A DNA stretch of 15,601 bases. Source: Micavibrio sp. UBA2020. GTDB lineage: Bacteria > Pseudomonadota > Alphaproteobacteria > Micavibrionales > UBA2020. Below are positions 15,524 to 15,601 of this stretch, piece by piece. The stretch lies in NCBI GenBank assembly GCA_002334985.1, contig DDBY01000203.1:1-15601 (forward strand), written 5' to 3'. The translations under genes were made by a program, and so were the position numbers. The stretch's first letter is position 1. Each line of letters starts with the position of its first letter. The notes under the pieces were generated by a model. It made no database searches, was not told where the DNA came from, and saw only the letters and a program-made list of their open reading frames with translations.

Positions 15524-15601
15524 GCGCCCCCGCGGGCGGCTTTCGCGCGCGCCCTTTATTTATGATGACGCGAAGGCATTAAGTTTCGGTTAGTCGCAAA
15601 G
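15524..15601 (-). promoter_or_regulatory. Leader and promoter region of the che operon (to window edge)
   Basis: No gene is visible. Next to the start codon the leader is very GC-rich; GGGCG (15534-15538) can pair with CGCCC (15550-15554), close to the GGGGG that could serve as ribosome binding site (15527-15531 on the minus strand). Further out lies an AT-richer stretch (CATAAATAAA on the minus strand) that could hold a -10, then the CtrA-like box. Confidence 0.45.
15579..15593 (-). promoter_or_regulatory. CtrA-box-like site upstream of cheA
   Basis: On the minus strand it reads CTAACCGAAACTTAA, i.e. CTAA-N7-TTAA, one mismatch from TTAA-N7-TTAA. It shares TAACC with the two sites near ctrA. 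An A/T-rich possible -10 follows at a suitable distance towards cheA. Direct CtrA control of chemotaxis is known in the class; here it is inferred. Confidence 0.5.

Overview
The window is a compact, GC-rich block of chromosomal motility and cell-cycle genes from an alphaproteobacterium. CtrA and FlbD are regulators characteristic of that class, and both are unmistakable here: the CtrA DNA-binding region and the FlbD AAA+ and helix-turn-helix regions closely match what I know of the Caulobacter proteins. FlhF and FlhG suggest a polar flagellum. I cannot name the species. A free-living, Rhodospirillales- or Micavibrio-like lineage is a guess. I see no mobile elements, tRNAs, rRNAs or CRISPR arrays.

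Region 1 (1-7261, + strand) is a flagellar operon: flbD (5' end outside the window), flhA, flhF, flhG and a long fliK-like gene. It covers transcriptional control of flagellar genes, the export gate, polar placement and number control, and probably hook-length control. Gaps are 3-48 bases, so the genes are probably co-transcribed.

Region 2 (7267-9862, - strand) is fliI-fliJ followed by a PP2C-type protein phosphatase gene. The phosphatase start overlaps the fliJ stop by four bases. Its end faces the end of fliK with five bases between them and no visible terminator.

Region 3 (9863-10852) holds the AT-rich divergent promoter region between fliI and ctrA, then ctrA itself (+) and a strong, probably bidirectional terminator. 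Two mirrored CtrA-box-like sites sit in the promoter region, one facing each gene. The ctrA-side site overlaps the -35 of a promoter with a perfect TATAAT, which suggests autoregulation.

Region 4 (10853-15523, - strand) is one chemotaxis operon in the order cheA-cheW-cheY-cheB-cheR, with ATGA overlaps at three junctions and a 3-base gap at the fourth. CheA is a hybrid kinase with a C-terminal receiver, and CheB lacks the usual N-terminal receiver. A third CtrA-box-like site lies upstream of cheA.

Together the genes make a motility module wired to the cell cycle. CtrA probably drives fliIJ, its own gene and the che operon, while FlbD would act on later flagellar genes elsewhere. The least expected items are the PP2C phosphatase tied to fliIJ, the receiver-domain arrangement in CheA/CheB, and the divergent FlhF/FlhG pair.
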